Shown: positions 1 through 9,555, counted from the stretch's first letter. The stretch: 64,000 nt of DNA from Alteromonadaceae bacterium Bs31 (GCA_900177435.1 FXAI01000004.1:267575-331574), one strand, 5' to 3'. The notes: a model not told the origin generated them from the sequence alone. Numbers and translations: made by a program.

Positions 1-1656
1 GCAGAAGAACTTGAGCGCAAAATTGCTGAATCCGGCATGAGCAAAGAGGCAGAAGAAAAAGCGAAGGCCGAGCTTGGCAAGCTGAAAATGATGTCGCCAA
101 TGTCTGCAGAGGCTTCGGTAGTGCGAGCCTATATCGACTGGATTGTTAACCTTCCGTGGAAAAAGCGCAGCAAGGTGCGTCATGACCTGGAGCGGGCTGA
201 GCAAATTCTGGAAGAAGACCACTATGGCCTAGAAGAAGTAAAAGAACGCATTCTGGAATACCTCGCCGTTCAGCAACGGGTTAAAAAAGTCAAAGGGCCG
301 ATACTGTGTTTGGTGGGGCCTCCTGGAGTAGGTAAGACATCGTTAGGGGAGTCTATAGCCCGTGCCACTAATCGCAAATTTGTACGAATGGCATTGGGTG
401 GAGTCCGTGATGAAGCGGAAATTCGCGGCCACCGCCGCACCTATATAGGCTCTATGCCCGGCAAACTTGTGCAAAAAATGTCTAAGGTTGGTGTGAAAAA
501 CCCACTGTTTTTGTTGGATGAAATCGACAAAATGGGTATGGATCATCGCGGAGACCCGGCCTCAGCTTTACTGGAAGTACTAGACCCAGAGCAGAATAAT
601 TCGTTTAACGATCACTATCTTGAAGTAGATTACGATCTGTCCGACGTTATGTTTGTCTGTACGTCCAATACTATGAATATACCCGGCCCGCTGCTGGATC
701 GGATGGAAGTTATCCGTATTCCAGGTTATACAGAAGACGAAAAAGTAAATATTGCCAGCCGATATTTGATTCCCAAACAGGTCAAAAACAATGGCCTGAA
801 AAAATCGGAAATTAAAATTGCTGATGATGCGATTCTGGATGTCATTCGCTATTACACACGAGAAGCGGGGGTTCGCGGTTTGGATCGCGAGATCGCAAAA
901 ATCTGCCGTAAAGTGGTTACTGAAAATGTTAAATCGAAGTCTGTCGACACCGTCGGTGTTCAACCTGAAAAACTAGAAGATTATCTTGGCGTTAGAAAGT
1001 CCGATTACGGCAAGGCTGAAAGTGAGGATCAGGTTGGCCAGGTTACAGGTTTAGCATGGACTCAGGTAGGCGGCGAACTGCTCACTATTGAAGCGTCTGC
1101 TGTAAAAGGCAAAGGGCGCTTGGTCAAAACCGGATCGCTCGGTGACGTGATGCAAGAGTCTATTCAAGCGGCAATGACTGTGGTGCGTTCTCGTGCGCAA
1201 TTTTTAGGTATTGCTCCGGATTTTCATGAAAAGCGCGACCTGCATATTCATGTTCCGGAAGGAGCCACGCCAAAAGATGGCCCAAGCGCCGGTATCGCCA
1301 TGTGCTCTGCCTTGGTGTCTGTATTTACAGAAATCCCCGTGCAAGCTGATGTAGCAATGACCGGGGAAATTACCCTACGTGGTGAGGTGCTAAAAATTGG
1401 TGGTCTCAAAGAGAAACTGCTTGCAGCTCACCGAGGAGGCATCAAAACCGTAATCATACCTGCTGGAAACGAAGCTGATTTGAGGGAAATACCCGACAAT
1501 ATCAAGGAAGACTTGGTGATTAAACCGGTAAAATGGATCGATCAAGTGCTTGAGATCGCACTGCAGTATATGCCTACCCCTTATAGCGATGAAGAATACA
1601 AAGAGCTGGAAGCTCAAACTGCTCAGGAGGGAGAAAACAGGATAAGCACCCATTAG
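1..1656 (+). CDS. lon: ATP-dependent Lon protease, C-terminal part (5' end outside window)
   Basis: Cytoplasmic ATP-dependent serine protease that degrades misfolded and regulatory proteins. The reading frame is open from base 1, so the gene is cut by the window edge and the N-terminal substrate-binding domain is missing; 551 codons remain. Visible parts in order: the end of the helical N-domain, the AAA+ module with Walker A GPPGVGKT (about residues 106-113 of the fragment) and Walker B FLLDEID, then the Lon protease domain with the Ser of PKDGPSAG (residue 429) and the second Lys of GGLKEK (residue 472). These are 43 residues apart, the same spacing as Ser679/Lys722 of E. coli Lon. It is followed by hupB and ppiD, a common gammaproteobacterial order. 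Identification is secure. Confidence 0.97.
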   Translation, partial: AEELERKIAESGMSKEAEEKAKAELGKLKMMSPMSAEASVVRAYIDWIVNLPWKKRSKVRHDLERAEQILEEDHYGLEEVKERILEYLAVQQRVKKVKGPILCLVGPPGVGKTSLGESIARATNRKFVRMALGGVRDEAEIRGHRRTYIGSMPGKLVQKMSKVGVKNPLFLLDEIDKMGMDHRGDPASALLEVLDPEQNNSFNDHYLEVDYDLSDVMFVCTSNTMNIPGPLLDRMEVIRIPGYTEDEKVNIASRYLIPKQVKNNGLKKSEIKIADDAILDVIRYYTREAGVRGLDREIAKICRKVVTENVKSKSVDTVGVQPEKLEDYLGVRKSDYGKAESEDQVGQVTGLAWTQVGGELLTIEASAVKGKGRLVKTGSLGDVMQESIQAAMTVVRSRAQFLGIAPDFHEKRDLHIHVPEGATPKDGPSAGIAMCSALVSVFTEIPVQADVAMTGEITLRGEVLKIGGLKEKLLAAHRGGIKTVIIPAGNEADLREIPDNIKEDLVIKPVKWIDQVLEIALQYMPTPYSDEEYKELEAQTAQEGENRISTH

Positions 1657-1840
1657 TGCGCCTGTTTTAGCTCAAAATATGGGGGCGTTTTCGCTCGAAA
1701 TAAAAGAAGATAAGCGGTGTTTTATCGCGTATTAAGCTTGCACAAACTCAGTAAGTATGCAGCCTATAAGCGATAATTATGAAAATCTGGTCGAAAATTG
1801 ATCGGTTATAGGAATCTAATGCAAATACTCGATTTCATTC

Positions 1841-1869
1841 TTGACCGGTATTCAGGCAGTTGGTATAAA
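1841..1869 (+). promoter_or_regulatory. Sigma-70 promoter for hupB (TTGACC-N17-TATAAA)
   Basis: A -35 hexamer TTGACC (1841-1846) and a -10 hexamer TATAAA (1864-1869) are separated by exactly 17 bases, matching the sigma-70 consensus at 10 of 12 positions. It lies in the 355-base gap between lon and hupB and would give a leader of about 135 nt. The leader holds a small stem (TCGCA/TGCGA near 1869-1887) and a CCTA/TAGG stem near 1948-1961. I see no gene in the rest of the gap. Confidence 0.7.
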
Positions 1870-2011
1870 TCGCAATTCTTTGCGAGGTAGTAGTTGCCTT
1901 GGCACTGCACCGAGACCCGCGCAATCAAGCGGCTCCGCCACTGGTCCTAGCGAGATTAGGGTGCAAAAGACAAATATTAAAATCTAATCCAAATAAGAAG
2001 AGGGGATTAAA

Positions 2012-2284
2012 GTGAATAAGTCAGAATTGGTTGAAGCGATTGCAGCATCCGCAGATATTTCAAAAGCAGCCGCCGGCAGGGCGCTTGATGCTGTTACAGA
2101 GTCTATCGCTCAAGCCCTCAAAGAAGGAGATCAGGTAGCTCTGGTCGGTTTCGGGACGTTCCTGGTTAAAGAGCGTGCTGCTCGTACTGGGCGCAATCCC
2201 CAGACCGGTGCTCCAATCGAAATCGCTGCAGCAAAAATTCCTAGCTTCAAAGCCGGTAAAGCGCTGAAAGACGCGGTTAATTGA
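2012..2284 (+). CDS. hupB: DNA-binding protein HU-beta
   Basis: Small basic histone-like nucleoid protein that bends DNA. The 90-residue product has the usual HU length and layout: N-terminal helices beginning [11 protein letters not shown], then the beta-arm signature [21 protein letters not shown] (residues about 46-66) with the conserved RNPQTG arm, and a C-terminal [10 protein letters not shown] helix. The start is GTG, chosen because a strong Shine-Dalgarno (GAAGAGGGG, 1998-2005) precedes it and the protein begins where HU proteins begin. It sits between lon and ppiD, as in Pseudomonas. It has its own promoter (1841-1869). Confidence 0.97.
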   Translation: MNKSELVEAIAASADISKAAAGRALDAVTESIAQALKEGDQVALVGFGTFLVKERAARTGRNPQTGAPIEIAAAKIPSFKAGKALKDAVN

Positions 2285-2507
2285 TTTTTTCTACATGCCA
2301 CTGAACTGCCACTTGTATAAATTAAAAATAAATAATTTTAAGTGCGGCTCTACCAAGGATTAAATACTTTGTTTTTTTGAATCATTACTAAAATAAAGAT
2401 ATTTGGAAGGTGTATAGTTGTCCTCAAGCAAGTATGTCTGTTAGCCGCAGAAGTTCACACTTAACGGCCATAGCATAATTGACAGTCAGTAATCATGTAG
2501 TTGATAT

Positions 2508-2537
2508 AAAAGGCGCCGGTAAAAAGCGCCTTTTTTT
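2508..2537 (+). terminator. Rho-independent terminator upstream of ppiD
   Basis: The stem AAAAGGCGC (2508-2516) pairs with GCGCCTTTT (2526-2534) around a 9-base loop and runs into a T tract. It ends the gap after hupB but lies 220 bases downstream of the hupB stop and only 36 bases before the ppiD start, so it ends either a long hupB 3' UTR or a separate small transcript. I see no ORF or tRNA between 2285 and 2507. Confidence 0.8.
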
Positions 2538-2573
2538 ATTTGTAACAATAGAACAATAATTTTGAGGTTGTAT

Positions 2574-4445
2574 ATGCTTCAGAGTGTGAGAGAAAGTTTA
2601 AAGGGTTCGGTGGTTAGTGGAGTCATCATCCTGTTTTTTGTATTGCCCATGGTTATTGCTGGAGTGGGCAGCTCCTGGTTGGGTTCCGTGGCGGGAACTG
2701 ATGCAGCCAAGGTGGATGGCCGGACTATTTCTAAGTCTGAGCTTAATATGGCTATTCGCAATTATAAAGATCAGCGTATCAGCCAGGGTGTCGATCCATC
2801 GGACGTTTCATTGAGTGATGAAAACCTCGTCAAGCCGGTGTTAGAGCAACTGACCAACAAAGAAGCCTTACTGGCTGCTTTTGAGAGAGGCGGAATGGGG
2901 GTTTCTGACGCTGCAGTCAATTCCTTTATCGTGACTCTGCCTGCTTTTCAAGTTGATGGTAAATTTGATGCGCAAACCTTCCGGAACCTTCTTGCCCGCA
3001 GAGGCATGAATCCCAGTATTTTTCGCGCCGATGTTGCTGAGAACTTGATGATGAATCAAGTGAATGCAGGCTTGGGCCTTTCAAGTTTTGTTACTGAAGA
3101 CGAAAAGTCTGCGCTTATCGGCATCATCCATGAAAAACGGTCTTTTTACACCGTCGATATTCCTGGAGATTTAGTTAAAGACAAAGTGGCCATTAGCGAT
3201 GAAGAGCTAGACAGCTATTACACGACTAACCAGTCTGAGTTCGAAGTACCTGAGAAGGTTACGCTGTCTTATATTGAACTATCTGTGGACGATTTGGCCA
3301 AACTGGAGGATGTGAGCGAGGACGATATTCGTGCACAATACGATAGTGAGGTAGCCGCTTTTGATGCAACACCTGAGACAAAGATTGCACATATCCTGGT
3401 TAAGCAAAACAAAGATGCCCCAGGAAAAATAAGCGAAATTCAGCAGAAGCTGGCTGACGGAGAAGATTTTACCGAACTCGCTAAAACCTATTCTGAGGAT
3501 GCAGGCTCTAAATCGCTCGGGGGTGAATTAGGTGTTATGCTCCCCGGGGTATACCCGGAAGCATTTGAAAAAGCTGTGGCTTCCCTTGAAGAAGGCCAGG
3601 TTTCTGCGCCAGTGGAAACCGACTCCGGTGTTCACTTTATCAAGATTGTTTCAAAGTCTGTTACCCAGCCGCCTAGCTTTGAGGAAAGACAAGCAGCAAT
3701 AGCTTCCGACCTGAGCCGCGCCAGGGCTGAAGAGAAATACCTGGCTAACCTCGAGCTACTGGAAGAGCTTACTTTTGATGCGCCAGACTTGTCGGGTGCA
3801 GCCGCTGAGCTGGGTCTGGAAGTGCAGGTGTCCGATGAGTTAAGTCGAGATGGAGCAAGGTCTGGTATTGGCGCATTCTCAGCGGTGAGAAGTGCTGCAT
3901 TCGGTCCGGATGTTTTGAGCGAGGGCCACAACAGCCGCGTAGTTGAAATTGCGCCAGATCGAACAGTTGTATTCAGGCTTGCTGAGTTAAAGCCTGCTCA
4001 TATAACACCTTTTGATGAGGTGAAAGAAGACATTACCTCAGCGGTGCGATCCGAGAAAGAAGAGGCTTTGTTTAATGACTTGGCCAATGGCTTTATTGAG
4101 CAAGTTAAGGCTGGCGCTGCTGCAGAAGCAGCGGCAGAGACATTGGGCTACTCTGTATCGAGATATGATGGTGTAAAACGCAGCGATCCTATTGCAGACC
4201 CACTGACGCTAAACATGGTCTTTCAAACACCGGTAGCCGATGCCACCGCTTTTGATACCGCCATGCAAGCTGATGGAAGCTATCGCATAATCGGTGTTGT
4301 ATCGAAGCAGCCTGGAACGATTGAGGATGTGGAAGCGCAGCAGCTGGCAGGTCTAGTTTCACAGCTCAGTCGTGAGAACGGTCGTTTTGAGGGTGGCGCA
4401 TTTCAGCAGGAAATCGTTTCAAAAGCTGATATAGAATTAAATTAA
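2574..4445 (+). CDS. ppiD: Periplasmic folding chaperone / peptidyl-prolyl isomerase PpiD (SurA N-domain, parvulin domain)
   Basis: Membrane-anchored periplasmic chaperone that assists newly exported proteins near the Sec translocon. The 623-residue product starts MLQSVRESLKGS, then one membrane anchor (about residues 12-32), a SurA-N-like helical region, a parvulin rotamase domain around residues 260-360 (AHILV, GGELG, GVHFIKI), and a C-terminal PpiD region. The ATG at 2574 is chosen over an upstream TTG (2562) because GAGG at 2564-2567 is correctly spaced for the ATG and PpiD proteins usually begin MLQ. It is monocistronic, lying between a terminator at 2508-2537 and one at 4464-4492. Confidence 0.93.
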   Translation: MLQSVRESLKGSVVSGVIILFFVLPMVIAGVGSSWLGSVAGTDAAKVDGRTISKSELNMAIRNYKDQRISQGVDPSDVSLSDENLVKPVLEQLTNKEALLAAFERGGMGVSDAAVNSFIVTLPAFQVDGKFDAQTFRNLLARRGMNPSIFRADVAENLMMNQVNAGLGLSSFVTEDEKSALIGIIHEKRSFYTVDIPGDLVKDKVAISDEELDSYYTTNQSEFEVPEKVTLSYIELSVDDLAKLEDVSEDDIRAQYDSEVAAFDATPETKIAHILVKQNKDAPGKISEIQQKLADGEDFTELAKTYSEDAGSKSLGGELGVMLPGVYPEAFEKAVASLEEGQVSAPVETDSGVHFIKIVSKSVTQPPSFEERQAAIASDLSRARAEEKYLANLELLEELTFDAPDLSGAAAELGLEVQVSDELSRDGARSGIGAFSAVRSAAFGPDVLSEGHNSRVVEIAPDRTVVFRLAELKPAHITPFDEVKEDITSAVRSEKEEALFNDLANGFIEQVKAGAAAEAAAETLGYSVSRYDGVKRSDPIADPLTLNMVFQTPVADATAFDTAMQADGSYRIIGVVSKQPGTIEDVEAQQLAGLVSQLSRENGRFEGGAFQQEIVSKADIELN

Positions 4446-4463
4446 CGAGTATTACTTTATGAG

Positions 4464-4492
4464 AAAGCCCCGCAGGTGCGGGGCTTTTTTTT
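4464..4492. terminator. Bidirectional terminator between ppiD and murI
   Basis: GCCCCGC (4467-4473) pairs with GCGGGGC (4478-4484) around the loop AGGT, with an A run before and a T run after the stem. It can end both the plus-strand ppiD transcript and the minus-strand murI transcript. Confidence 0.9.
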
Positions 4493-4513
4493 GCTTCAAA
4501 TTCCGGAAATGAC

Positions 4514-5347
4514 TCATGGCGTATCCAGAATTTGGTGTTCGACAGAGCTTTTTAGCTGCTTAGCAAGATAGTGTTGATGTATGTGCATCACCTCTGCAGT
4601 GGTCTGCTTCGAGGTATAAACAAATCTTAGCTTGGTGGTGTTTACCGGCTTCGAGCTGTGTTCTATTTGCCCCAGGCAATAGTGTACTCGGCGTGCAATG
4701 GCTTCTCCGCTGTCAATCCAGCGGATAGCGCTAAACGCGCTAAGTTCGCTTAGCTGTTCTTTTAGCAAGGGAAAGTGAGTGCAGCCCAGTACAATGGTGT
4801 CCATTGTATTTGTAGGGTCCTGCTTACACAGCTGCATTATTTCAAGCTGCAAGGCTTGCCTGTCTATTTTGCCGTAGTATAAATAATTCTCTGCCACCTC
4901 TACTAATTTGCTACTGCCAAATCGAAAAACTTTATGGCTGTTGGCAAAGTCCCTTATTAATTGATCCGTGTATTCTCTCTCAACCGTCGCTGGTGTGGCC
5001 AGAATACCAATCACACCGCTCGAGGTGCTTTCTGACGCGGGTTTAATTGCGGGTACAACTCCCACAAAGGGAGTGTCAAATGACGAGCGTAAGTGTGGGA
5101 GGGCGATTGTGCTGGCAGTATTGCAGGCTATAACAATTACATCAGGATTCAGTGCGTTTACAAGTTCTTTCATGAGCCTGCTTACTCGTTCAATAAGCTC
5201 GCGATCATCCATAAGCCCATAGGGAAATCGCGCGTTATCGGCAACATATGTCAGCTCGCAGGCAGGTATCTTGGCAAGGATTTCCCTGGCGATGGTGAGT
5301 CCACCTGCACCTGAGTCGAATACCAATATTTTTGCTATGTGAGCCAT
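4514..5347 (-). CDS. murI: Glutamate racemase
   Basis: Converts L-glutamate to D-glutamate for peptidoglycan synthesis in the cytoplasm, without a cofactor. The 277-residue length is typical. The N-terminal motif FDSGAGGLT (about residues 9-17) and the two catalytic cysteines in ACNTAST and GCTHFPLL are all present. It is transcribed divergently from rmuC across an 88-base gap that must hold both promoters, and converges on ppiD with a shared terminator. Confidence 0.96.
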   Translation of the reverse strand: MAHIAKILVFDSGAGGLTIAREILAKIPACELTYVADNARFPYGLMDDRELIERVSRLMKELVNALNPDVIVIACNTASTIALPHLRSSFDTPFVGVVPAIKPASESTSSGVIGILATPATVEREYTDQLIRDFANSHKVFRFGSSKLVEVAENYLYYGKIDRQALQLEIMQLCKQDPTNTMDTIVLGCTHFPLLKEQLSELSAFSAIRWIDSGEAIARRVHYCLGQIEHSSKPVNTTKLRFVYTSKQTTAEVMHIHQHYLAKQLKSSVEHQILDTP

Positions 5348-5435
5348 GTTATATTGCTGCTATAAGCTAGAGAGTGAAATATTACGGGAAATAATACCAA
5401 AGCTGATACATCAATCCAGTCAGTAAAGTTTAATT

Positions 5436-6872
5436 ATGACAGATATTCAACTTATTCCATTCATCTACTATGCAGTAAGTGCCGTGGTGAGTGCTTTGCT
5501 CGCCTTTCTTTTTGCTAGTTTGATTCAAAGACGCCAGCTTGAGCAATACCAGCAAGATACTCAGAAAGAACAGCAGGAGCTTGGAGCAGAACTTCATCGG
5601 AAAGAAATAGAAATAACCCGTTTGCAAACAGAACTGCTAGTGTTGCGTGAGCACATAGATTCTGTTTCGGCCTCGCTGAAAGATGCTCAGGTTCATAAAG
5701 AAAATGCGATAAGCCTGGAAGCGAAACTACATGAGCAAAAGGGGCTTCTGGCTCAGGAAAAGCGCCTTATCGAGGAAAATAGATCCCGCTTGTTTAATGA
5801 ATTCGAACTGGCGACTAATAAGTTATTCGAAGCAAAGCAGCAACAGTTTTCTAGCGCCAGTAAAAGTAACTTGGAAGGTGTGCTGGCGCCTTTTAAAGAG
5901 CAGCTAAAGGCGTTCAATACACGAGTGGAAGATGTTTACCACAAAGAAAATTCACAGCGAAATCAGTTGATAGGCCAAATTGCCGAACTGCAAAAACAAA
6001 CACAACAAATAAGTTCCGAAGCTAATAATTTGGCCGCTGCGTTGAAAGGTGATAATAAAGCACAGGGAAACTGGGGCGAGATAATACTTGAGCGCTTGTT
6101 GGAGCAAAGCGGCCTGCAGAAAGGCAGGGAGTATGACACCCAGAAGTCGCACCTGGATGACAGTGGTAAGACGTTTAAGCCAGATGTCATAGTGCACCTG
6201 CCTGAGGGCAAAGATATAGTGGTTGATGCCAAGGTATCTCTGGTGAATTATGAGCAATATTGCAAGGAACAGGAGCCGGAGTTAAAAAGCAAGGCACTTA
6301 AAAATCACGTGGATTCCTTAAGGGCGCATATCAAAGGCTTGTCGCTTAAGCAATACGAGTCTCTGGAGGGCATTCGTTCGCTCGATTTTGTATTTATTTT
6401 TGTTCCAATAGAAGCCGCGTATATTTCGGCAATACAAGCAGCGCCTACTATATTCAACGAGGCTTACGATAAAAATATTGTGCTTGTGAGCCCGTCAAGC
6501 TTAATGGTTGCCTTAAGAACGATTGAAACACTCTGGCGATATGAAAAACAGAATAGTAATGCAGAAGCTATCGCACAGAGTGCAGGAAAGCTCTATGACC
6601 AGTTTGTACTTTTTGTGACGGCACTAGAGGAGATTGGAAATAATATCGATAAGGCATCAAAGGCTCACGAACTTGCCTGTAAACGATTAAGCGCGGGAAG
6701 GGGTAATTTGCTTAATCGAGTAGAAAGCCTAAGAACTTTGGGTGCGAAAACAAGTCGCGCTATGCCGGGGAAATATAAGAACGAGGAGTTGCTTGCTGCG
6801 TCTGTTGACGAAAGCCTGAACGATAAAGCGATGATTAAAAATGACACATTCTCAGACCATGATTTTTCCTGA
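5436..6872 (+). CDS. rmuC: DNA recombination protein RmuC
   Basis: RmuC-family proteins limit recombination at inverted repeats and have a predicted PD-(D/E)xK nuclease-like core. The 478-residue product has an N-terminal membrane segment (about residues 8-26), a long coiled coil (about 30-200, rich in E, Q, K and L) and then the RmuC core with GNWGEIILERLLEQSG and KPDVIVHLPEGKDIVVDAKVS, the expected acidic/Lys active-site region. The gene is followed after 8 bases by a small membrane protein gene and is probably cotranscribed with it. Confidence 0.93.
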   Translation: MTDIQLIPFIYYAVSAVVSALLAFLFASLIQRRQLEQYQQDTQKEQQELGAELHRKEIEITRLQTELLVLREHIDSVSASLKDAQVHKENAISLEAKLHEQKGLLAQEKRLIEENRSRLFNEFELATNKLFEAKQQQFSSASKSNLEGVLAPFKEQLKAFNTRVEDVYHKENSQRNQLIGQIAELQKQTQQISSEANNLAAALKGDNKAQGNWGEIILERLLEQSGLQKGREYDTQKSHLDDSGKTFKPDVIVHLPEGKDIVVDAKVSLVNYEQYCKEQEPELKSKALKNHVDSLRAHIKGLSLKQYESLEGIRSLDFVFIFVPIEAAYISAIQAAPTIFNEAYDKNIVLVSPSSLMVALRTIETLWRYEKQNSNAEAIAQSAGKLYDQFVLFVTALEEIGNNIDKASKAHELACKRLSAGRGNLLNRVESLRTLGAKTSRAMPGKYKNEELLAASVDESLNDKAMIKNDTFSDHDFS

Positions 6873-6880
6873 ATAAACCT

Positions 6881-7372
6881 ATGACTATAATTCTTGTTTT
6901 AGCTGTCCTGTTCATCGCAGTTCTTTCTTTGGTCGCTATATACCTTCATTGGCAGCTCTACCAGCAAAAGAAAGAACGTGACAATGCAAAGTTGGCTCTA
7001 GATCAGCGTCAGCGGGAGCTTCGAAAGCGTAATTTTGAAAGCATAGAATTTATCGCTCGGGCTTTTCTGCAAGAACAACTATCAGCAACAGAAGCGAGTA
7101 TACGTATTTCGGTGCTTTCGGAGTCGTTGAGTTTAAGTAAAGAGCTCGCTGAGCCCTTATCTGCATTTAAGCAACTCGCCGCCGCAACCTCCCACATTCC
7201 GATTCTAGACAAATGGAAAGCGTTGGATAAGAAGCAAAAGCGAGAGTTTGAGCAGCAGAGGTTAAGTCACGAAGGTGTATTTGAAGCCTTTGTCATTGAA
7301 TCTGCCAGGCAAATACTTGAAAACAAGGCGAGCTATCTTCAGCACATTGAAAGCTTGGATAACCCTCTATGA
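6881..7372 (+). CDS. DUF2489 family membrane-anchored protein
   Basis: The 163-residue protein has one N-terminal membrane helix (about residues 3-24) followed by a soluble, charged, helical domain. Length and layout fit the DUF2489 family, whose function is unknown. It lies 8 bases after rmuC on the same strand and so is probably in its operon. Assignment to the DUF is by recognition of the overall pattern, not a single diagnostic motif. Confidence 0.65.
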   Translation: MTIILVLAVLFIAVLSLVAIYLHWQLYQQKKERDNAKLALDQRQRELRKRNFESIEFIARAFLQEQLSATEASIRISVLSESLSLSKELAEPLSAFKQLAAATSHIPILDKWKALDKKQKREFEQQRLSHEGVFEAFVIESARQILENKASYLQHIESLDNPL

Positions 7373-7434
7373 GGGACTAATGGCCTTAGGCAATCAATTT
7401 CCATATTATCTGCGTGACTAAAAGAACTACGCCC

Positions 7435-8523
7435 CTAAAGCCGCTTTAGTAGTACACCGCATTCTCTGTGCTCGGTATAGGGGAATTGGTCAAACAAAGC
7501 GAAGCGCTCGATTTTATGAGTCTTACAAAAGTGCCCCAGGTTTGCTTTCAACGTGGCCGGGTTGCAGGACACATACAAAATGTTGTCGAAGCGCGCTGCT
7601 AATTGCTCTGTTGCAGGGTCAAGCCCTGCTCGGGGAGGGTCTACAAAGATGGTGCTAAAGGCGTAGCTATCCAGATCGATGTCTTTCAAGCGCCTGAAAG
7701 CCCTTTCCCGATTCAAGGCCTGTGTAAACTCCTCACTTGACATGCGAGCGATAGCTACATTATGGATGTTATTGATTGTTAAATTGTGAATGGCAGATTT
7801 TACAGAGGTTTTTGATATTTCTGTGGCCAGTACTTTTGAAAAGTTTTTCGATAGCGGTAGAGTGAAGTTGCCGTTGCCACAATAGAGCTCTAAAAGGTCT
7901 CCTTTTAGCGCCTTACTAGCGTCGCTGGCCCAGTTTAGCATTTTTTCACAGACGCTTGCGTTGGGTTGCGTAAAGCTGTTTTCTACTTGTTGGTAACGGA
8001 AGTTTTGCTCCGCAATCTTAAATTCCTCATAGATAAAATCATTGCCAATTAAACATTTCTGCTTTCGGCTTCTACCGATAATGGAGCAGTTTAGTTTAGC
8101 CGAAAGTGCTTTCGCCTTACTCTCCCATGTTTCATCAAGCGGTTTATGATAGATAAGAGAAATTAGTGCCTCGTTAAGGGTGGAACTTAGAAATTCGGCC
8201 TGGAAAAGTTTCCTTTTTAGTGTCTCGTCGCTATTTACTTCATCGAGTAGTGCAGGCATCAATGAATTGATCATTGTAGAAGCAATAGGAAATGTATCAA
8301 TAGTAAAAGCTTGTTTTGATACTCCTGGTTTGTGCATTGCGTACTGGGCTTGGTTCGATGTTTTGCAATGCCACACCTTAAATTCAGCTCGCATGCGAAA
8401 ATTTTTGAGCGGGGAGGGGAATACTTCCAGAGCGGGTGGTGAAAACTCTGTAAATTCCGCTTGAGTTAATTCAGTTTTTAGAGTGAGTTGTTGATCGTAT
8501 TCTGCTTGCGTAAACACGGGCAT
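7435..8523 (-). CDS. trmA: tRNA (uracil(54)-C5)-methyltransferase TrmA
   Basis: SAM-dependent enzyme that makes ribothymidine at position 54 of tRNA. The 362-residue length matches TrmA. Visible features are the N-terminal FRMRAEFKVWH motif, the SAM-binding LLELYCGNGNFTLPL, DPPRAGLD, and the catalytic-cysteine motif YVSCNPATL near the C-terminus. It lies 3 bases downstream of tusB and is the last gene of the tusDCB-trmA unit, so the operon links two tRNA-modification pathways. It converges with the DUF2489 gene. Confidence 0.96.
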   Translation of the reverse strand: MPVFTQAEYDQQLTLKTELTQAEFTEFSPPALEVFPSPLKNFRMRAEFKVWHCKTSNQAQYAMHKPGVSKQAFTIDTFPIASTMINSLMPALLDEVNSDETLKRKLFQAEFLSSTLNEALISLIYHKPLDETWESKAKALSAKLNCSIIGRSRKQKCLIGNDFIYEEFKIAEQNFRYQQVENSFTQPNASVCEKMLNWASDASKALKGDLLELYCGNGNFTLPLSKNFSKVLATEISKTSVKSAIHNLTINNIHNVAIARMSSEEFTQALNRERAFRRLKDIDLDSYAFSTIFVDPPRAGLDPATEQLAARFDNILYVSCNPATLKANLGHFCKTHKIERFALFDQFPYTEHRECGVLLKRL

Positions 8524-8526
8524 AGT

Positions 8527-8790
8527 TTAATACCAGGAGCTTATGGGGTGGTGTTCTATACAGAGGGATACTAACTCATCGCTGTTGATGGCTTTAGCGC
8601 TGATGCCCAAGAGTTGTTCGTCTGTTGTGTACCACTGAATGTCTTTTCTTTCTGCTATGACTCTGGCGACTTGTTTGATTTCACCGGATTGCGTTAGATT
8701 GAGTAGAACGCAGTGGTCACCAGATGCCGGGTATAACGCCATCTTAGAAGGCATATCGCTGCTGTTTTCGAAGTTTAGTATGTGAAGCAT
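8527..8790 (-). CDS. tusB: Sulfurtransferase complex subunit TusB
   Basis: TusB/DsrH-family subunit of the TusBCD sulfur-relay complex that passes sulfur towards MnmA for 2-thiouridine at the tRNA wobble position. The 87-residue protein starts MLHILNF, as TusB proteins do, and ends HPISSWY. Family assignment rests on this opening, the size and the tusD-tusC-tusB gene order. TusE, the acceptor, is not in this window; trmA occupies the next position. Confidence 0.88.
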   Translation of the reverse strand: MLHILNFENSSDMPSKMALYPASGDHCVLLNLTQSGEIKQVARVIAERKDIQWYTTDEQLLGISAKAINSDELVSLCIEHHPISSWY

Positions 8791-8804
8791 GGTGAGTAGA
8801 AAAC

Positions 8805-9128
8805 CTAAAAATTAATTACCGTACGTGCATCACTTAAATAAGTTTGAATCTGTTTGAGTGACAAACATGGTTTGTTGGTAAACGCCATAAAGTTCAAATG
8901 TTGTTCTGTCGGTACTTTGGTAAACCAGTCAATGCTGTCTGTTCCAAAGTTTTCCAGGCAGGTTTGAGCGGCTAGTTTTAAGTGTTTTATCTCTTCGTTA
9001 TGTTCCGGTATCAGCAGAATAATTCTACATTGCTCGTTAAACACAAGGGCCGTTATCGCTGCATCAAAGGCGTTTTTTAGTTGCTTCCTTTTGGCTGCGC
9101 AATCAATAGTGAGGACTAAATTATTCAT
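8805..9128 (-). CDS. tusC: Sulfurtransferase complex subunit TusC
   Basis: TusC/DsrF-family subunit of the TusBCD heterohexamer. The 107-residue product has the DsrE/F-like fold pattern with a middle ALVFNEQCRIILLIPEHN strand-helix unit. Its start overlaps the tusD stop by 8 bases and 14 bases separate it from tusB, so the three are translationally linked. The sequence is divergent from E. coli TusC; the assignment is supported mainly by position. Confidence 0.82.
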   Translation of the reverse strand: MNNLVLTIDCAAKRKQLKNAFDAAITALVFNEQCRIILLIPEHNEEIKHLKLAAQTCLENFGTDSIDWFTKVPTEQHLNFMAFTNKPCLSLKQIQTYLSDARTVINF

Positions 9129-9480
9129 TGGGCAATTGCTGGCCGAAGGTGATTGTTTTGTCTGCGTCGCTGGCAGAAGCGATCATCTGTGCCATTCCGG
9201 CAATATGGATGTTTTCTTGTGTGTCACATTTTCGGGCAAAGGTGTCAACCGAGTTCACACAGCAAACACTTTCAATTGCATGCTTGCAACACTCCGCCCA
9301 AGTCTTTTTTATTGGGTAAGCTCGTTCGTTTTTATCTACAAAAAGATTGAGTACGCCAGGCCCATAGAAAAATAGTTGAACAAGCTGGTGGCCTGAGTTT
9401 ATTACGGATAAACAGAAATTCAGCGCCTGCTGTGCTGTCTCTGTATTGGGATGGGCATTGATAATAACTTGAAACTTCAA
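9121..9480 (-). CDS. tusD: Sulfurtransferase complex subunit TusD
   Basis: TusD/DsrE-family subunit carrying the sulfur-accepting cysteine. With the TTG start at 9480 the protein is 119 residues and begins MKFQVIINAHPN, like other TusD proteins (MKF start, then GHQLVQLFFYGPGV). Cys73/Cys74 (SVCCVNS) match the position of the conserved catalytic Cys. A longer frame with ATG at 9519 exists, but that ATG sits in the loop region of the yccA terminator hairpin (9503-9530), so it is rejected. A weak GAG-type ribosome site precedes the TTG. Confidence 0.85.
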   Translation of the reverse strand: MKFQVIINAHPNTETAQQALNFCLSVINSGHQLVQLFFYGPGVLNLFVDKNERAYPIKKTWAECCKHAIESVCCVNSVDTFARKCDTQENIHIAGMAQMIASASDADKTITFGQQLPNE

Positions 9481-9502
9481 AAGATTATCTCGAAAGCTAA
9501 AA

Positions 9503-9530
9503 CAAAAACGGCCCCGCATATGCGAGGCCG
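9503..9530 (-). terminator. Rho-independent terminator of yccA (minus strand)
   Basis: Read on the minus strand, CGGCCTCGCA and TGCGGGGCCG pair (one T-G mismatch) around the two-base TA centre and run into a T tract (A run at 9503-9508 on the plus strand). It follows yccA by about 25 bases and separates it from tusDCB-trmA. Confidence 0.85.
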
Positions 9531-9555
9531 CTGTATAAGAAGCGAGGCTTCTAGC

